64,000 nt of DNA from Oscillatoria sp. FACHB-1407 (GCF_014697545.1 NZ_JACJSA010000018.1:1-64000); one strand, 5' to 3'. Shown: positions 42,948-53,701, counted from the first letter of the stretch. A program made the numbers and translations. Notes: a model not told the origin generated them from the sequence alone.

Positions 42948-44198
42948 GTGACTCTGACTCCCATTTCTCCCCAGTCTGCCTCGGCTCAATCTTCTGTTCA
43001 ACGTCCTGACGCGCTTGGTCGGTTTGGTCAGTTTGGCGGCAAATACGTCCCCGAAACGTTGATGCCTGCCCTCAGCGAACTGGAAACCGCCTTTGAGCAA
43101 TATCGCAATGATCCTGAGTTTCAGCAGGAGTTGCAGGGGTTGATGCGCGATTATGTGGGCAGACCCAGTCCCCTCTACTTTGCAGAACGGCTAACTCAAC
43201 ACTATGCCCGTCCCGATGGGAGTGGAGCGCAGATTTATCTCAAGCGCGAAGATTTGAACCACACGGGTGCTCACAAAATCAACAATGCGCTGGGTCAGGT
43301 ATTGTTGGCAAAGCGAATGGGCAAACAACGCATCATCGCAGAGACAGGAGCAGGTCAGCACGGTGTCGCAACCGCAACGGTATGTGCGCGATTTGGGCTG
43401 AACTGCATCATTTATATGGGCGTTCACGACATGGAGCGGCAAGCCCTTAATGTCTTTCGGATGCGCCTCATGGGAGCAGAGGTGCGTCCCGTTGAGGCGG
43501 GCACCGGAACCCTCAAAGATGCGACCTCTGAAGCGATTCGTGATTGGGTGACCAACGTAGAGACGACGCATTACATCTTGGGATCGGTGGCTGGACCTCA
43601 CCCCTATCCCATGCTAGTGAGAGAATTTCAGGCAATTATTGGAGAAGAAACGCGATCGCAGTGTCAGACCGTGTGGGGTGGGTTACCTGACATTCTCCTC
43701 GCGTGTGTCGGTGGCGGTTCCAACGCCATGGGGCTATTCCACGAGTTTATTGATGATCCTACCGTGCGCATGATTGGCATCGAAGCGGGTGGAGAAGGTG
43801 TTGACTCCGATAAACACGCAGCAACACTAACCCGTGGGCGCGTCGGGGTGCTACACGGGGCGATGAGTTATCTGTTGCAAGATAGCGATGGCCAGGTGAT
43901 TGAGCCGTATTCCATCAGTGCCGGACTCGACTATCCGGGTGTGGGTCCAGAGCACAGCTTCCTAAAAGATTCTGGTCGCGCAGAATATTACAGCGTCACT
44001 GATAAACAGGCGTTAGAAGGGTTGCAACGGCTTTCTCGCTTAGAGGGCATTATTCCTGCGCTAGAAACAGCCCATGCGATCGCCTATCTGGAAACGCTGT
44101 GCCCCCAACTGACGGGCAACCCCCGGATTGTGATCAATTGCTCTGGGCGAGGTGACAAAGATGTACAGACTGTCGCTAAAATCCTCGATTTGACATAG
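42948..44198 (+). CDS. trpB: tryptophan synthase beta subunit
   Basis: 416 residues from the GTG at 42948 (a TTG at 42933 would add five). Pyridoxal phosphate lysine lies in [13 protein letters not shown] and the phosphate loop is GGGSNAMG. Other motifs are [41 protein letters not shown] and SGRGDKD. TrpB joins indole and serine to form tryptophan in complex with TrpA. trpA is not adjacent. Some upstream codons may be untranslated. Confidence 0.96.
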   Translation: MTLTPISPQSASAQSSVQRPDALGRFGQFGGKYVPETLMPALSELETAFEQYRNDPEFQQELQGLMRDYVGRPSPLYFAERLTQHYARPDGSGAQIYLKREDLNHTGAHKINNALGQVLLAKRMGKQRIIAETGAGQHGVATATVCARFGLNCIIYMGVHDMERQALNVFRMRLMGAEVRPVEAGTGTLKDATSEAIRDWVTNVETTHYILGSVAGPHPYPMLVREFQAIIGEETRSQCQTVWGGLPDILLACVGGGSNAMGLFHEFIDDPTVRMIGIEAGGEGVDSDKHAATLTRGRVGVLHGAMSYLLQDSDGQVIEPYSISAGLDYPGVGPEHSFLKDSGRAEYYSVTDKQALEGLQRLSRLEGIIPALETAHAIAYLETLCPQLTGNPRIVINCSGRGDKDVQTVAKILDLT

Positions 44199-44257
44199 AA
44201 CATTAGAAACCTTTGCATAGGGATGCTGCGTCTTGATCAACGGCGTTTACATCAACG

Positions 44258-44839
44258 ATGTTGACTATGAAATTCTTTTCAGACGCAGCCATTCCAGACT
44301 GGATGAAACCACGAGCCACATGGGCTAGAGCTTCAGTGCTGCTGACCGTTAGCAGCCTAATCCTTGGTGGAGGAGCAATCGTCCCATCGATCGCCCAACA
44401 ACCTCCCCGCACGTCTCCCAGTCCGACTCCCTCCGCCACCTCAACTGAGGCGTTAGAACAGGCGATTCATACGCAGATTAACCAATATCGACGCGATCAG
44501 GGATTGCCCCCTCTGACCCTCGATCCCCGTATTAGCGAACAGGCGCGATCGCACAGTCAGGCAATGGCAGCAGGACGTGTGGCGTTTGGGCATGATGGGT
44601 TTAACCAGCGAGGTTCAGCGATTCGCCGGACGATCGCCTGGAATAGCATTGCTGAAAATGTGGCGACCAATCAGGGTTACTCTGATCCCGATCGACGGGC
44701 TGTTACGGGATGGATCAACAGTTCAGGACATCGCCAAAACATTCAAGGACAATATAACCTGACTGGGATTGGCGTAGCCCGCAATAGTCGGGGACAATAT
44801 TATTTCACTCAAATATTTGTTCGTAGTCGGCAAAATTAA
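44258..44839 (+). CDS. secreted CAP-domain (SCP/PR-1) protein
   Basis: About 193 residues. An N-terminal signal-like segment (hydrophobic about 24-43, cleavage plausible after IAQ), a Pro/Thr/Ser linker, then a CAP domain: INQYRRDQGLPPL, ARSHSQAMA, FGHDGFNQR, AENVATNQG, WINSSGHRQNI and YYFTQIF. The His and Glu cavity residues are present. CAP proteins bind lipids or modify the envelope, and the bacterial role is unclear. The start could also be the ATG at 44267. It is followed two bases later by the RNase D-type gene. Confidence 0.9.
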   Translation: MLTMKFFSDAAIPDWMKPRATWARASVLLTVSSLILGGGAIVPSIAQQPPRTSPSPTPSATSTEALEQAIHTQINQYRRDQGLPPLTLDPRISEQARSHSQAMAAGRVAFGHDGFNQRGSAIRRTIAWNSIAENVATNQGYSDPDRRAVTGWINSSGHRQNIQGQYNLTGIGVARNSRGQYYFTQIFVRSRQN

Positions 44840-44841
44840 CC

Positions 44842-45471
44842 ATGGAATCTGACGCCTTTCAATTGTGCGATCGCGACCTTTCGCAAGACCTCTTAGAGCT
44901 TTATCTGCAATCCGACGAAGTGGCAGTTGACACCGAAACGATGGGGTTACTGCCTCAGCGCGATCGCCTTTGTTTGGTGCAACTCTGTGATCCCCAGGGG
45001 CATGTAACGGTGGTTCGCATTGCTCAGGGACAAACCTCTGCCCCCTATCTGCAACAATTACTGGAACATCAGCAATTGCTCAAGGTATTTCATTTTGCGC
45101 GATTTGATCTGGCAACCTTGCAATATCACCTGGGTATTGAGGTCAGCCCTGTTTTTTGCACAAAAATTGCCAGCAAACTCGCTCGCACCTACAGCCCTAA
45201 ACATGGCTTAAAGGAATTAGTGCTAGAGCTAGAGCAAATTGAACTTGATAAAACTGCCCAAAGCTCAGATTGGGGAAATTCTGCCAACTTGTCGGTCGAT
45301 CAACTCCGCTATGCAAGCGGTGATGTGCGCTATTTGCTATCCGTGCGGCAAAAACTCACCGATATGCTCAAGCGAGAACAACGGTGGGAACTTGCAGAAC
45401 AATGTTTTGCCTGCTTACCGACTTTTGTTGCGCTGGATCTGCTGCAATATCAGGGCATTTTTGAGCACTAG
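44842..45471 (+). CDS. RNase D-type 3'-5' exonuclease
   Basis: A 209-residue DEDDy exonuclease domain only: motif I VDTETMGL, motif II FHFARFDLATL and motif III YASGDVRYLL, with the Tyr of DEDDy. It lacks the HRDC domains of E. coli RNase D, as do many cyanobacterial versions. It probably trims tRNA or other RNA 3' ends. It starts two bases after the CAP-domain gene, so the two share a transcript. Confidence 0.9.
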   Translation: MESDAFQLCDRDLSQDLLELYLQSDEVAVDTETMGLLPQRDRLCLVQLCDPQGHVTVVRIAQGQTSAPYLQQLLEHQQLLKVFHFARFDLATLQYHLGIEVSPVFCTKIASKLARTYSPKHGLKELVLELEQIELDKTAQSSDWGNSANLSVDQLRYASGDVRYLLSVRQKLTDMLKREQRWELAEQCFACLPTFVALDLLQYQGIFEH

Positions 45472-45528
45472 TGCATCCAATCTCAGCGTCAGGGCACTAC
45501 CCCCAGTGAATTAACCGGAGTCTGGAGT

Positions 45529-45641
45529 TATAGCGATCGCCAAAACCATTAGGACATTGAATTTGAGTCCTGCTGAGAGATGCGATGAATCGCGTCTGTT
45601 CCGTTGAGTGCTTTATCTTAACGGAGGTGACTACGGCTATA
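45529..45641 (-). mobile_element. MITE family G, TA-flanked, inverted copy
   Basis: The ends TATAGCG / CGGCTATA include TA on each side of TAGC...GCTA. Its reverse complement matches the 53743-53852 element over its length, e.g. GCACTCAACRG, CAGACGCGATT and TGTCCTAATGGTTTTGGCGA. Confidence 0.8.
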
Positions 45642-45751
45642 TAGCAGTACCCACTAAAGTTAGAACGGGGTGCAGGGGTGGAACCCCTGGCTGGGGGCGC
45701 AGCCCTCACACCCTCTTATGTCCTAATGCATATGCGTAGGGCTGTAAATCA

Positions 45752-45849
45752 TACCGATTTAATGTTTGGTTGTGGCAGATCACTGGGTAGGGGCGTTTCG
45801 CGAAACGCCCCTACGGAATCCTGTGCAGCGAAGCCAATTCAAATTGGTA
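45752..45849 (+). mobile_element. MITE family B, 98 bp
   Basis: Terminal repeats TACCGATTT / AAATTGGTA, TCA flanking both sides, and the same central palindrome as the other three copies. Confidence 0.85.
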
Positions 45850-46063
45850 TCAGATGGCGATTACCGTTACTCCAGCACCTATACCCACATAATAATTGGG
45901 GTGTGAGAGTTAACACACCCCTAAACGCAATGACTATGAGAGTCTCACGCAAGCGCAGAACTTGCAATGTAGAAAAATACCAAAAACTGGAGAGGGGCGA
46001 TCGCTTCTGTAGAGTATGAATCTAATGTCTGAGATCACTCTCTAGAAGCGATTTAAATGCAAT

Positions 46064-46267
46064 CTAATTGTTCTCCGAGCGTTGAGGATTAACTCGAATA
46101 ACAGTAAGAGATTGAGTTTGACGGTTACGTTGGAGCGACCAATTTAAACCTACAACAGCATAGGTTTGATTGTTGTCATTTTGAAACGTATCACCTACTG
46201 ACAGAGCTTCTTCGGAGTCTAGAGTCCCCAAGAATCTCTTGTGAGCATCAATTAGCAAATATTGCAT
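46064..46267 (-). CDS. small hypothetical cyanobacterial protein
   Basis: 67 residues from Met 46267 (MQYLLIDAHKRFLGTLDSEEAL...); a longer frame from 46291 is possible. It has a predicted beta-rich, barrel-like pattern (VGDTFQNDNNQTYAVVGLNW, SLTVIRVNP). The ribosome-binding site is AAGG-type. No named family is recognised. It is short, soluble and single-domain. Confidence 0.65.
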   Translation of the reverse strand: MQYLLIDAHKRFLGTLDSEEALSVGDTFQNDNNQTYAVVGLNWSLQRNRQTQSLTVIRVNPQRSENN

Positions 46268-47172
46268 AAGAACCTTTACCTTTTGTGGCAATCTCGTTAA
46301 CGAAATCTACTGTTTGAACCTGAAAGTGCCCTAATTCCAAAAAATCGCAGCGACGAGTGCTGGATTTTCTAGAAAACCCAGAAATCTGTATTGAAAACCA
46401 TATTCAGAACGAACTGAGTAAGCGGGGCTAATCTTTTGTCAGGTGGTCTTATATCATCGCAAGCCGATGAAGTACCACAGACCAACCATGAGCAGCCTCA
46501 TAACTGCTTCCTTATTCCCTTATAGCACTTTGTGCCTCAATTTACAAAGACCTTAGCTAAAGACAACATCAACTCTAAACGTGATCGCTTATTTCAAATG
46601 GTCTTCACATCCGTTTTTCTCTTGTCTCAGTTCTAAAAAGCCCATTGGAAAGAGTGACAGAATTACATGTGTTTCGCAAAATCTTGACGGAGAAAACTCA
46701 ACTGCAAGATGGCTACTTCTATAGCCGTGTGCAAGTTGGTTCAGGACAGGGGGTTAGGAGGAATCTTCACACCTCCTTACTTCATCCAAGCAGGCACCAC
46801 TATAGATAGACATTCGAGAGATTGAATGATACTGTGCAGTACAGTAAGGATGCGAAATAATTTGCCCTATTTTCGATTAGGAAAGAGTTTCATTCCCTCC
46901 ACAATAGAAAAACTAGTACGTTCGACGTTAACCGTCACCGTCTAACGCCTTGCTGGACTTGATACTCCGTTAGATTCCCCAGACGTGTATTCCCGCCTCA
47001 CATCAACTATTCTCGGTACTCCCACCAAAGGTTGTATTTACCCGCACTGTAGCGATTGACAACTCTAATTCACCGGAGGATAAGTTGCTAACCCGCTTGG
47101 GTGAAGTTTTTTGAACTGCTCTTCTTATATTTTTAGATAGCCTAATCATCGTTAAGTCGCCTGGAGACACCT
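46268..47172. other. 900-bp spacer upstream of the RND operon
   Basis: No gene that I can support. The last 110 bp contain competing hairpins (TTCACC 47069 with GGTGAA 47100; ACCC-GCTT-GGGT 47091-47102) followed by a T-run, which could be a terminator of leader transcripts. The rest shows nothing recognisable. Confidence 0.5.
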
Positions 47173-48582
47173 ATGACACCTCCTGAACCGTCTAACAAAT
47201 TACCTGACGGCAGTCCGTCTAACGCTACTATCAAGACGACTAACGATTCTGATATCGCGATTCCCTATCGCCCCTCCCCTAAGCAAGGTCGTCCCTGGCT
47301 CACCGCACTCATGGTGCTCCTGGTTCTTCTGGGTTTAGGGTTTGGATGGCAATGGTGGCGCAGTCGATCGGCAGGTCAAGCAGGCGGCCCTCCCGGAGCA
47401 GCACAGGCGCAAGCGGCTCCTGTTGAGTTAGAGACATTGCAAACTGGCAATGTAGAAGAAGCGTCAGAGTTTGTCGGCACTTTAGAGTCTCGTAACTCAG
47501 TGGAACTTAGCCCAGAGATTGATGGGCGAGTCAGCCGCATTTTTGTCGATCCGGGCGATCGCGTTGCAGCAGGTCAACCCCTCGTGGAATTGAGTGCCGA
47601 CCAACGACAAGCCGAATATGCCAGTGTGCTTGCCAGTGTGAATTCGGCGCGTGCCATTCGAGCAAACGCTACCTCTGAGTTGCAGGCGTTGCAAGCCGAA
47701 CGTCTGGCGAATGTAGCAGAGGTGGAACTGCAAAATGCAGAATATCAACGTATTTCTGCTCTGGTATCAGAAGGGGCGTTTGCTCAACAACAATTAGATA
47801 CCGTGCAGCGCGATCGCAACACTGCCATTGCCCAGTTGAATGCAATCGATCGTCGAATTCAAGCCTCTCGCGCCAATTTAGCAGAAGCAGAAGCAGCCCT
47901 GGCTGAGGCACAGGCAAATGCTGCCGCCTCCAACGCTCAACTCCAAGACACGGTGATTAGCGCACCGTTTGCAGGCACGGTGGGAGACATTCCGGTTAAG
48001 CTGGGCGACTATGTGCAAGCGGGTGATCAGGTCACGAGTGTGACTCAGAGCCAGGAGTTAGAGCTAGAAATCGCAGTTCCTCTGGAGCGTGGCTCCGATC
48101 TGCGGAATGGACAACGGGTTGAGTTGCTCGATGTCCAGGGCAACCCCATTGGTACAGGGCAACTCAGCTTTATCGCGCCTCAAGTGAATAGTGCAGCGCA
48201 GAGCATTTTGGTGAAAGCCAACTTTGCCAACCCCAATGGACGATTGCTGGCAGGGCAATTTGTACGAGCTCGTGTGATCTGGAGTGAAACCTCCGGTATT
48301 TTGGTTCCGACAGCGGCAATTTCCCGCTTAGGGGGGCAGACCTTTGTGTTTGTGGCAGAGCGATCGCAACCCCAACCAGGACAACCAGCCGAGGGGCAAC
48401 CCCAACTCATCGCTCGTCAGCGTGAGGTTAAGCTGGGTGACTTGCAGGGCAATAGCTATCACGTTTTAGAAGGACTGCAACCCGGAGAACAAATCGTCAC
48501 CTCTGGTGTATTAAATCTGGCAGATGGAATCCCCATCATGCCAATGTCAGATGCACCTCCAGCCGCACCTCAACCCCAATAG
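47173..48582 (+). CDS. RND efflux periplasmic adaptor (membrane fusion protein)
   Basis: A 469-residue HlyD/MFP protein. A cytoplasmic tail is followed by one transmembrane helix (about 41-63), then the lipoyl half-motifs (VELSPEIDGRVSRIFVDPGDRVAAGQPLVEL and DTVISAPFAGTVGDIPVKLGDYV). They flank an alpha-helical hairpin of Ala/Gln-rich coiled coil (about 140-255). Beta-barrel and membrane-proximal domains follow. It links the inner-membrane RND pump to an outer-membrane channel. It ends with a Pro/Gln-rich tail and is paired with the permease 157 bp downstream. Confidence 0.94.
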   Translation: MTPPEPSNKLPDGSPSNATIKTTNDSDIAIPYRPSPKQGRPWLTALMVLLVLLGLGFGWQWWRSRSAGQAGGPPGAAQAQAAPVELETLQTGNVEEASEFVGTLESRNSVELSPEIDGRVSRIFVDPGDRVAAGQPLVELSADQRQAEYASVLASVNSARAIRANATSELQALQAERLANVAEVELQNAEYQRISALVSEGAFAQQQLDTVQRDRNTAIAQLNAIDRRIQASRANLAEAEAALAEAQANAAASNAQLQDTVISAPFAGTVGDIPVKLGDYVQAGDQVTSVTQSQELELEIAVPLERGSDLRNGQRVELLDVQGNPIGTGQLSFIAPQVNSAAQSILVKANFANPNGRLLAGQFVRARVIWSETSGILVPTAAISRLGGQTFVFVAERSQPQPGQPAEGQPQLIARQREVKLGDLQGNSYHVLEGLQPGEQIVTSGVLNLADGIPIMPMSDAPPAAPQPQ

Positions 48583-48739
48583 AAAGTTCAAAATTTTGAG
48601 GTTTGATTTGCAACTGTTGCAATCAAGAATTGGGTAGCTCGAAGCTTGGTGTCCCCTAATCTAGACCGCCCAATTCAAAACCCAAAATCCGCAATCCAAA
48701 ATCCTATTAACCTGTTGCTCTTCTCACCCCATCAGCCCC

Positions 48740-51700
48740 ATGTTTGCCAATTTCTTTATCAAGCGTCCTGTCTTTGCTACAGTTTGCGCTTTGATTATTT
48801 TGCTTTTGGGTGCCATTAGCATTCCGACACTGCCAATCGCCCAATTTCCTGAAATCTCCCCCCCTCAGGTGACGGTGAATGCGATCTACACTGGGGCGGA
48901 TGCTGAAGCCGTTGAGAGTAGCGTCACCAGCATCTTAGAACGTGAGATTAATGGTGTGCAGGGTTTGCGCTACATGACCTCTAGTAGCAGTAATAGTGGC
49001 ACCAGCACCATTACGGTTACCTTTGATGCATCCCGTGACATTGACATTGCGGCGGTGGATGTGCAGAACCGCATCTCGGTTGCCGAGCCGCAACTGCCCG
49101 AGAGCGTTCAACGAACTGGGATTACGGTGAACAAGGAGTCCAGTAACTTCTTGATGGCGATCGGGCTGTATGCCGAGAATGACCAATACGACCCGATCTT
49201 CTTGAGCAATTATGCCGATCTCTATATCTTGGATGCTCTCCGACGCATTCGTGGGGTAGGCGACGTTATTATTTTTGGCGAACGCCAATACGCCATGCGG
49301 CTGTGGATTGACCCAACCAAATTGGCAAGCCGCAATCTGACACCCCAGGATGTCGTCAATGCGATCAATGCTCAAAATTTGCAGGTTGGGGTCGGGCGAA
49401 TTGGGCAACAGCCTTCTCCAGATGAACAGCTCTATCAGGTGGATTTGCGGGCGGTTAGCCGCCTCACTGACCCGGCTGAGTTTGAAAATTTGGTGCTGCG
49501 AACGGAAGATGACGGTACTCTGATTAAATTCGGAGACGTGGGAAGAGTTGAGTTAGGGGCAGAAGACTATAACTCGTTCTTGCGATTTAGAGGGAGTGAA
49601 GCGGTTGGTTTAGGGATTACTCAACTTCCGGGTAGTAATGCATTAGATGTGGCTCGCTCGGTTAAGCAGGAGTTAGAAAGGCTGCAAAATGATTTTCCTC
49701 CAGGGTTGCAATACCAGATTGCCTTTGATACGACCTCGTTTGTTGAGGCATCACTCGAAGAACTGTTGATCACGCTAATTACGGCGATCGCCCTGGTGGT
49801 CGTGATCCTCTTCATCTTCTTGCAAGACTGGCGAAATACGCTAATTCCGGCTCTAACAATTCCTGCGGCTTTGGTTGGTACTTTTATCTTTGTAAAAGCC
49901 TTTGGCTTTAGCCTCAATAGCTTGACCCTATTTGGTTTAACGCTATCAACCGGGGTCGTTGTGGATGACGCGATCGTTGTCGTGGAGGATATCAGTAAAA
50001 AGATTCAAGATCAGGGCTTAAGCCCACGACGAGCCGCATTCGAGGCAATGCAAGAATTGGCTAGTGCGGTAGTTGCGACCTCGCTGGTTTTGATAGCGGT
50101 GTTTGTACCAGTGGCATTTTTTCCGGGTACAACCGGGTCGCTCTACCGCCAGTTTGCTTTGACGATCGCCTTTGCAATCACGGTTTCCACGTTTCTGGCA
50201 TTGACGCTAACTCCGGCATTGTGTGCATTGCTGCTGCGTCGGGGTCAGGGAGTTCAAAGTGGACCGTTGCGGTGGTTTTTTGATCGCTTTAACCAGGCGT
50301 TTGAAGCCGTTCGTCGGCGATATGAGCGCATACTCAATTTCGTGGTTCGCATCCGAGCTTTTGTGATTGGGCTATTTGTCGTTTCACTGGGGCTAACAGC
50401 ACTGCTGTATCTCAACGTGCCGACGGGGTTTTTACCTGAAGAAGACCAGGGCTACTTTATTACCATCGTGCAGGCTCCTGAAGGGGTTTCCCTCAACTAC
50501 ACCGATCAGGTGATGCAGAAGATTGAGCAGGAGTTGATCGCTCTACCCGAATCTTTGGGGGTTTTTGCGGTAGGTGGATTTAGCCTCGGCAGTGGCAACA
50601 TTGCCAATAGTGGAGCCATTTTCACGACCTTAAGACCGTGGTCAGAGCGCAGAGGACCAGGGCAATCGGTTCAAGCCATTATTGGTCAACTATTTGGTAA
50701 GTTTTCGACCATCACCGAAGCCAGGGTCTTTCCTGTAAACCCACCCCCAATTCAGGGCTTGGGTAACTTTGGAGGCTTTACCTTCCAGTTGCAAGATCGC
50801 CGTGGCACTGGAGATATTAATCAACTCGTGCAGGCAATGGGGCAACTGCTGGGACAGGCAAATCAGACCGAGGGGTTACAGGCTGTCTTCAGCACCTACG
50901 CCGCTAGCACACCACAACTGCTAGTTGAGGTCAATCGCGATGCAGCAGAGGCGTTACAAGTCTCAGTCGAAGATGTGTTCAACACCTTGCAAACCTCGAT
51001 TGGTTCCGAGTATGTGAACGATTTCACATTAGGACAACGCAACTATCGCGTGTATGTCCAGGCGGATGAGCAGTTTCGCTCTAAGCCAGAGGATGTTGGA
51101 CAGTTGTATGTCCGCTCAGCAACCGATCAAATGATTCCGCTGAGCAATTTGGTAACGTTGACCCCTCGAACAGGGGCGCAGACCATTAACCACTACAACC
51201 TGTTCCGCTCGATTGAGATTAATGGTGGTCCGGCTCCGGGCTATAGCTCTGGAGATGCCATCAACGCGATGGAGCAAGTTGCCGGACAGGTTCTTCCTGC
51301 TGGATATGGCTATGAGTGGTCAGGCACAGCTCTGGAAGAAGTTGAATCAGGAGGGCAAGCCCCGCTGATCTTCGTCTTTGGGATCATCTTTGTATTTCTG
51401 GTATTGGCAGCCCAGTACGAGAATTATTTTGACCCTCTCATTATTCTTTTAGCGGTGCCACTGGCGGTCTTAGGGGCATTGGGGGCACAATCGCTCCGAG
51501 GCTTAATCAACGATGTTTACTGTCAAATTGGTTTAGTGATGCTGATTGGTTTGGCTAGTAAAAACTCGATTTTGATTGTGGAGTTTGCCAACCAACTGAA
51601 ATCAACTGGACTGTCAACCACTAAAGCCGTCGTCGAAGCCGCCCAAGATCGACTACGACCCATCCTTATGACGGCACTCTCCTCGATCGCGGGCTTCCTA

Positions 51701-51898
51701 CCGCTGATGTTTGCCACAGGTGCAGGAGCTGGAAGCCGTCAATCCTTAGGTACGACCGTTACAGGAGGATTGTTAGTTTCTACTTTCCTGAGCTTGTTTA
51801 TCGTGCCTGTACTCTACATCGCCGTCATCTCCGTGCGCGATCGCCTTCGCAAACAGTTTGGCTCTAATGAAGAACCACAACTGGATGAGGAGTATTAG
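48740..51898 (+). CDS. RND efflux permease, AcrB/HAE1 type
   Basis: A 1052-residue permease with the standard 12-helix RND layout and two large periplasmic loops. Landmarks are FFIKRPVFATVCALIILLLGA at the N-terminus, the proton-relay DD in VVDDAIVVVED (helix 4), GFLPEEDQGYF, and the helix-10 region with K in GLASKNSILIVEFA. It is of the hydrophobe/amphiphile efflux (HAE1) family, exporting drugs or hydrophobic compounds with the upstream adaptor. No TolC homologue is next to it. Confidence 0.95.
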   Translation: MFANFFIKRPVFATVCALIILLLGAISIPTLPIAQFPEISPPQVTVNAIYTGADAEAVESSVTSILEREINGVQGLRYMTSSSSNSGTSTITVTFDASRDIDIAAVDVQNRISVAEPQLPESVQRTGITVNKESSNFLMAIGLYAENDQYDPIFLSNYADLYILDALRRIRGVGDVIIFGERQYAMRLWIDPTKLASRNLTPQDVVNAINAQNLQVGVGRIGQQPSPDEQLYQVDLRAVSRLTDPAEFENLVLRTEDDGTLIKFGDVGRVELGAEDYNSFLRFRGSEAVGLGITQLPGSNALDVARSVKQELERLQNDFPPGLQYQIAFDTTSFVEASLEELLITLITAIALVVVILFIFLQDWRNTLIPALTIPAALVGTFIFVKAFGFSLNSLTLFGLTLSTGVVVDDAIVVVEDISKKIQDQGLSPRRAAFEAMQELASAVVATSLVLIAVFVPVAFFPGTTGSLYRQFALTIAFAITVSTFLALTLTPALCALLLRRGQGVQSGPLRWFFDRFNQAFEAVRRRYERILNFVVRIRAFVIGLFVVSLGLTALLYLNVPTGFLPEEDQGYFITIVQAPEGVSLNYTDQVMQKIEQELIALPESLGVFAVGGFSLGSGNIANSGAIFTTLRPWSERRGPGQSVQAIIGQLFGKFSTITEARVFPVNPPPIQGLGNFGGFTFQLQDRRGTGDINQLVQAMGQLLGQANQTEGLQAVFSTYAASTPQLLVEVNRDAAEALQVSVEDVFNTLQTSIGSEYVNDFTLGQRNYRVYVQADEQFRSKPEDVGQLYVRSATDQMIPLSNLVTLTPRTGAQTINHYNLFRSIEINGGPAPGYSSGDAINAMEQVAGQVLPAGYGYEWSGTALEEVESGGQAPLIFVFGIIFVFLVLAAQYENYFDPLIILLAVPLAVLGALGAQSLRGLINDVYCQIGLVMLIGLASKNSILIVEFANQLKSTGLSTTKAVVEAAQDRLRPILMTALSSIAGFLPLMFATGAGAGSRQSLGTTVTGGLLVSTFLSLFIVPVLYIAVISVRDRLRKQFGSNEEPQLDEEY

Positions 51899-52136
51899 AA
51901 GAGAGAAAGGATAAAGGATAAAGGATAAGAAGGGGCGCGATTTATCGCGCCTTTGAGAAGAAAAGAGAGAAAAAAGAAGAAAGAACAGGAAAAAGGGGTA
52001 GATAGGTGAATCGGATAGGCTAGCGTTAGCGTAACGTACTAGTAGATTTGTTGGATATGTTCAGGATTTTGCATAGAAGCAGATTTTGCGATCGCTCTTT
52101 TTATCCTTCATCCTTCATCCTTTATCCTTTCCTCTT
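51899..52136. other. spacer between RND permease and pyk
   Basis: A purine-rich stretch (51900-52000) with a GGCGCGATTTATCGCGCC hairpin at about 51935-51952, then pyrimidine-rich sequence up to pyk. The hairpin may end the RND transcript, but a T-run is weak. Confidence 0.5.
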
Positions 52137-53558
52137 ATGAAACTGCCCTCACACCGCACTAAGATCGTTGCTACGATTGGACCTGCTAGCAGTTCGATTG
52201 AAGTAATTCGGCAGTTGATTCAAGCAGGCATGGCCGTGGCGCGGCTCAACTTCTCTCACGGCAGCTATGACGACCATGCGAAAACAGTTAAACTCTTGCG
52301 GCAAGCCTCTGATGAATTAGACACTCCGATCGCCCTGTTGCAAGATCTCCAGGGACCGAAGGTGCGGGTGGGGCAGTTATCCGATGGGGCGATCGCTCTA
52401 GAGGATGGAGCACAGCTAGAACTCGTTCCGTTGGAACACTACACAGGACAAGCCAACACTGTTCCCATCGACTACCCCTACTTAGCCGAGGAAGCCGAAG
52501 TGGGTTCCCGCATCTTGCTGGATGATGGCTTGCTAGAGTTTCGCATTGAGGCGATCGCGGCTCCTGGTGTCACCTGTCAGGTGATTCGGGGAGGGATGCT
52601 CAAAAGCCGCAAAGGGGTGAACTTGCCCAACCTGGATTTGCGATTGCCATCACTCACGGACAAAGACCGCCAGGATTTAGAGTTTGGCTTGGCACAAGGT
52701 GTCGATTGGGTTGCGCTCAGTTTTGTGCGCCGCGCAGAGGATGTTAAAGCCCTGCGGGCACTATTGGCGGAAAAGGGGGCCACCAATATGCCTGTTTTAG
52801 CCAAGATTGAAAAACCTCAGGCGGTTGCTCAGTTTGAGGCGATCGCCAGCGAGTGCGACGGCATCATGGTGGCGCGGGGCGACCTGGGGGTTGAGGTCAA
52901 TCCAGAGAAAGTGCCCCTGATCCAAAAACGGCTGATTCGCATCTGCAATCAACGGGGCATTCCGGTGATTACCGCAACGCAGATGTTAGAGAGCATGATC
53001 AAAAATCCCCGTCCAACCCGTGCAGAAGCCAGCGACGTCGCGAACGCCATTCTCGATGGCACAGATGCCGTGATGTTGTCGGGAGAGTCGGCAGTGGGGG
53101 ATTTTCCGGTGCGGGCTGTGGAGATGATGGCTCGGATTGCGATCGAGGTGGAATCCGCACTAGAGATCCCTAACCTGCCGCCAATTGAGGATGACGAAAC
53201 TCATGCTATGAGTGAAGCCATCAACATTGTGGACAAGATCCTCAATTTGCAGTGTATTGCAGCGTTTACTACCACTGGCTATACGGCTCGACTGGTTGCG
53301 GCGGAGCGTCCTCGTGCTCCGATTGTGGCGTTTACTCCAAATGCGGCAGTCTATCATCGGTTGAACTTGATCTGGGGGGTAACTCCATTTTTGTTAGAGC
53401 AATCGGTTGCGTCAGTGGAGGATCTGGTGCGTCAGGTCGAACATGGGCTGAAACAGCGAGAACTGGCAACTTCGGGCGATCGCATTCTAGTTCTGGGAGG
53501 CAGCCCAATTCAGGCAGAACGGGGCACCAACTTTCTCAAAATTCATCGATTAGATTAA
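52137..53558 (+). CDS. pyk: pyruvate kinase
   Basis: 473 residues from ATG 52137; the longer frame only reads pyrimidine-rich leader. It has [12 protein letters not shown], the active-site loop [21 protein letters not shown], the Mg-binding [22 protein letters not shown], and the C-terminal allosteric domain. It makes ATP and pyruvate from phosphoenolpyruvate. It is immediately followed by the MITE H / repeat A / MITE G composite. Confidence 0.96.
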   Translation: MKLPSHRTKIVATIGPASSSIEVIRQLIQAGMAVARLNFSHGSYDDHAKTVKLLRQASDELDTPIALLQDLQGPKVRVGQLSDGAIALEDGAQLELVPLEHYTGQANTVPIDYPYLAEEAEVGSRILLDDGLLEFRIEAIAAPGVTCQVIRGGMLKSRKGVNLPNLDLRLPSLTDKDRQDLEFGLAQGVDWVALSFVRRAEDVKALRALLAEKGATNMPVLAKIEKPQAVAQFEAIASECDGIMVARGDLGVEVNPEKVPLIQKRLIRICNQRGIPVITATQMLESMIKNPRPTRAEASDVANAILDGTDAVMLSGESAVGDFPVRAVEMMARIAIEVESALEIPNLPPIEDDETHAMSEAINIVDKILNLQCIAAFTTTGYTARLVAAERPRAPIVAFTPNAAVYHRLNLIWGVTPFLLEQSVASVEDLVRQVEHGLKQRELATSGDRILVLGGSPIQAERGTNFLKIHRLD

Positions 53559-53563
53559 CCTGA

Positions 53564-53701
53564 TACCGCTTTAAATGGTTTCCAGTGCAAATGCGGACGC
53601 TCGTAGGGGCGGGTTTAGCGGTTTACTAACAGCAAACCCAAGAACTGATCTGCCAAACCCGCCCCTAACGACATCTGTCTTGATCTCCATCTGATTTGGT
53701 A
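53564..53701 (+). mobile_element. MITE-like element H, 138 bp, B-type ends, TGA duplication
   Basis: The ends TACCGCTTT / GATTTGGTA resemble family B, and TGA flanks both sides. The interior differs: a long palindrome AGGGGCGGGTTT ... AAACCCGCCCCT. It is inserted at the left end of repeat A copy 4, the same place as MITE B in copy 5. Confidence 0.75.

Larger units (their letters stand above)
45472..46063. other. 590-bp spacer packed with three mobile repeats
   Basis: No gene. MITE G lies at 45529-45641, a GC-rich repeat related to the 7776-7881 element at about 45642-45725, and MITE B at 45752-45849. An open frame at 45678-46019 follows the repeats. Confidence 0.75.

Noticed and set aside
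45678-46019. 113-residue plus-strand frame
   Set aside because: Runs through a GC-rich repeat and MITE B; no sign of a protein family.
48661-48670. TCTAGACC near the RND permease as a PhnF site
   Set aside because: Only a half match, without the second arm of the palindrome, at a gene unrelated to phosphonates.
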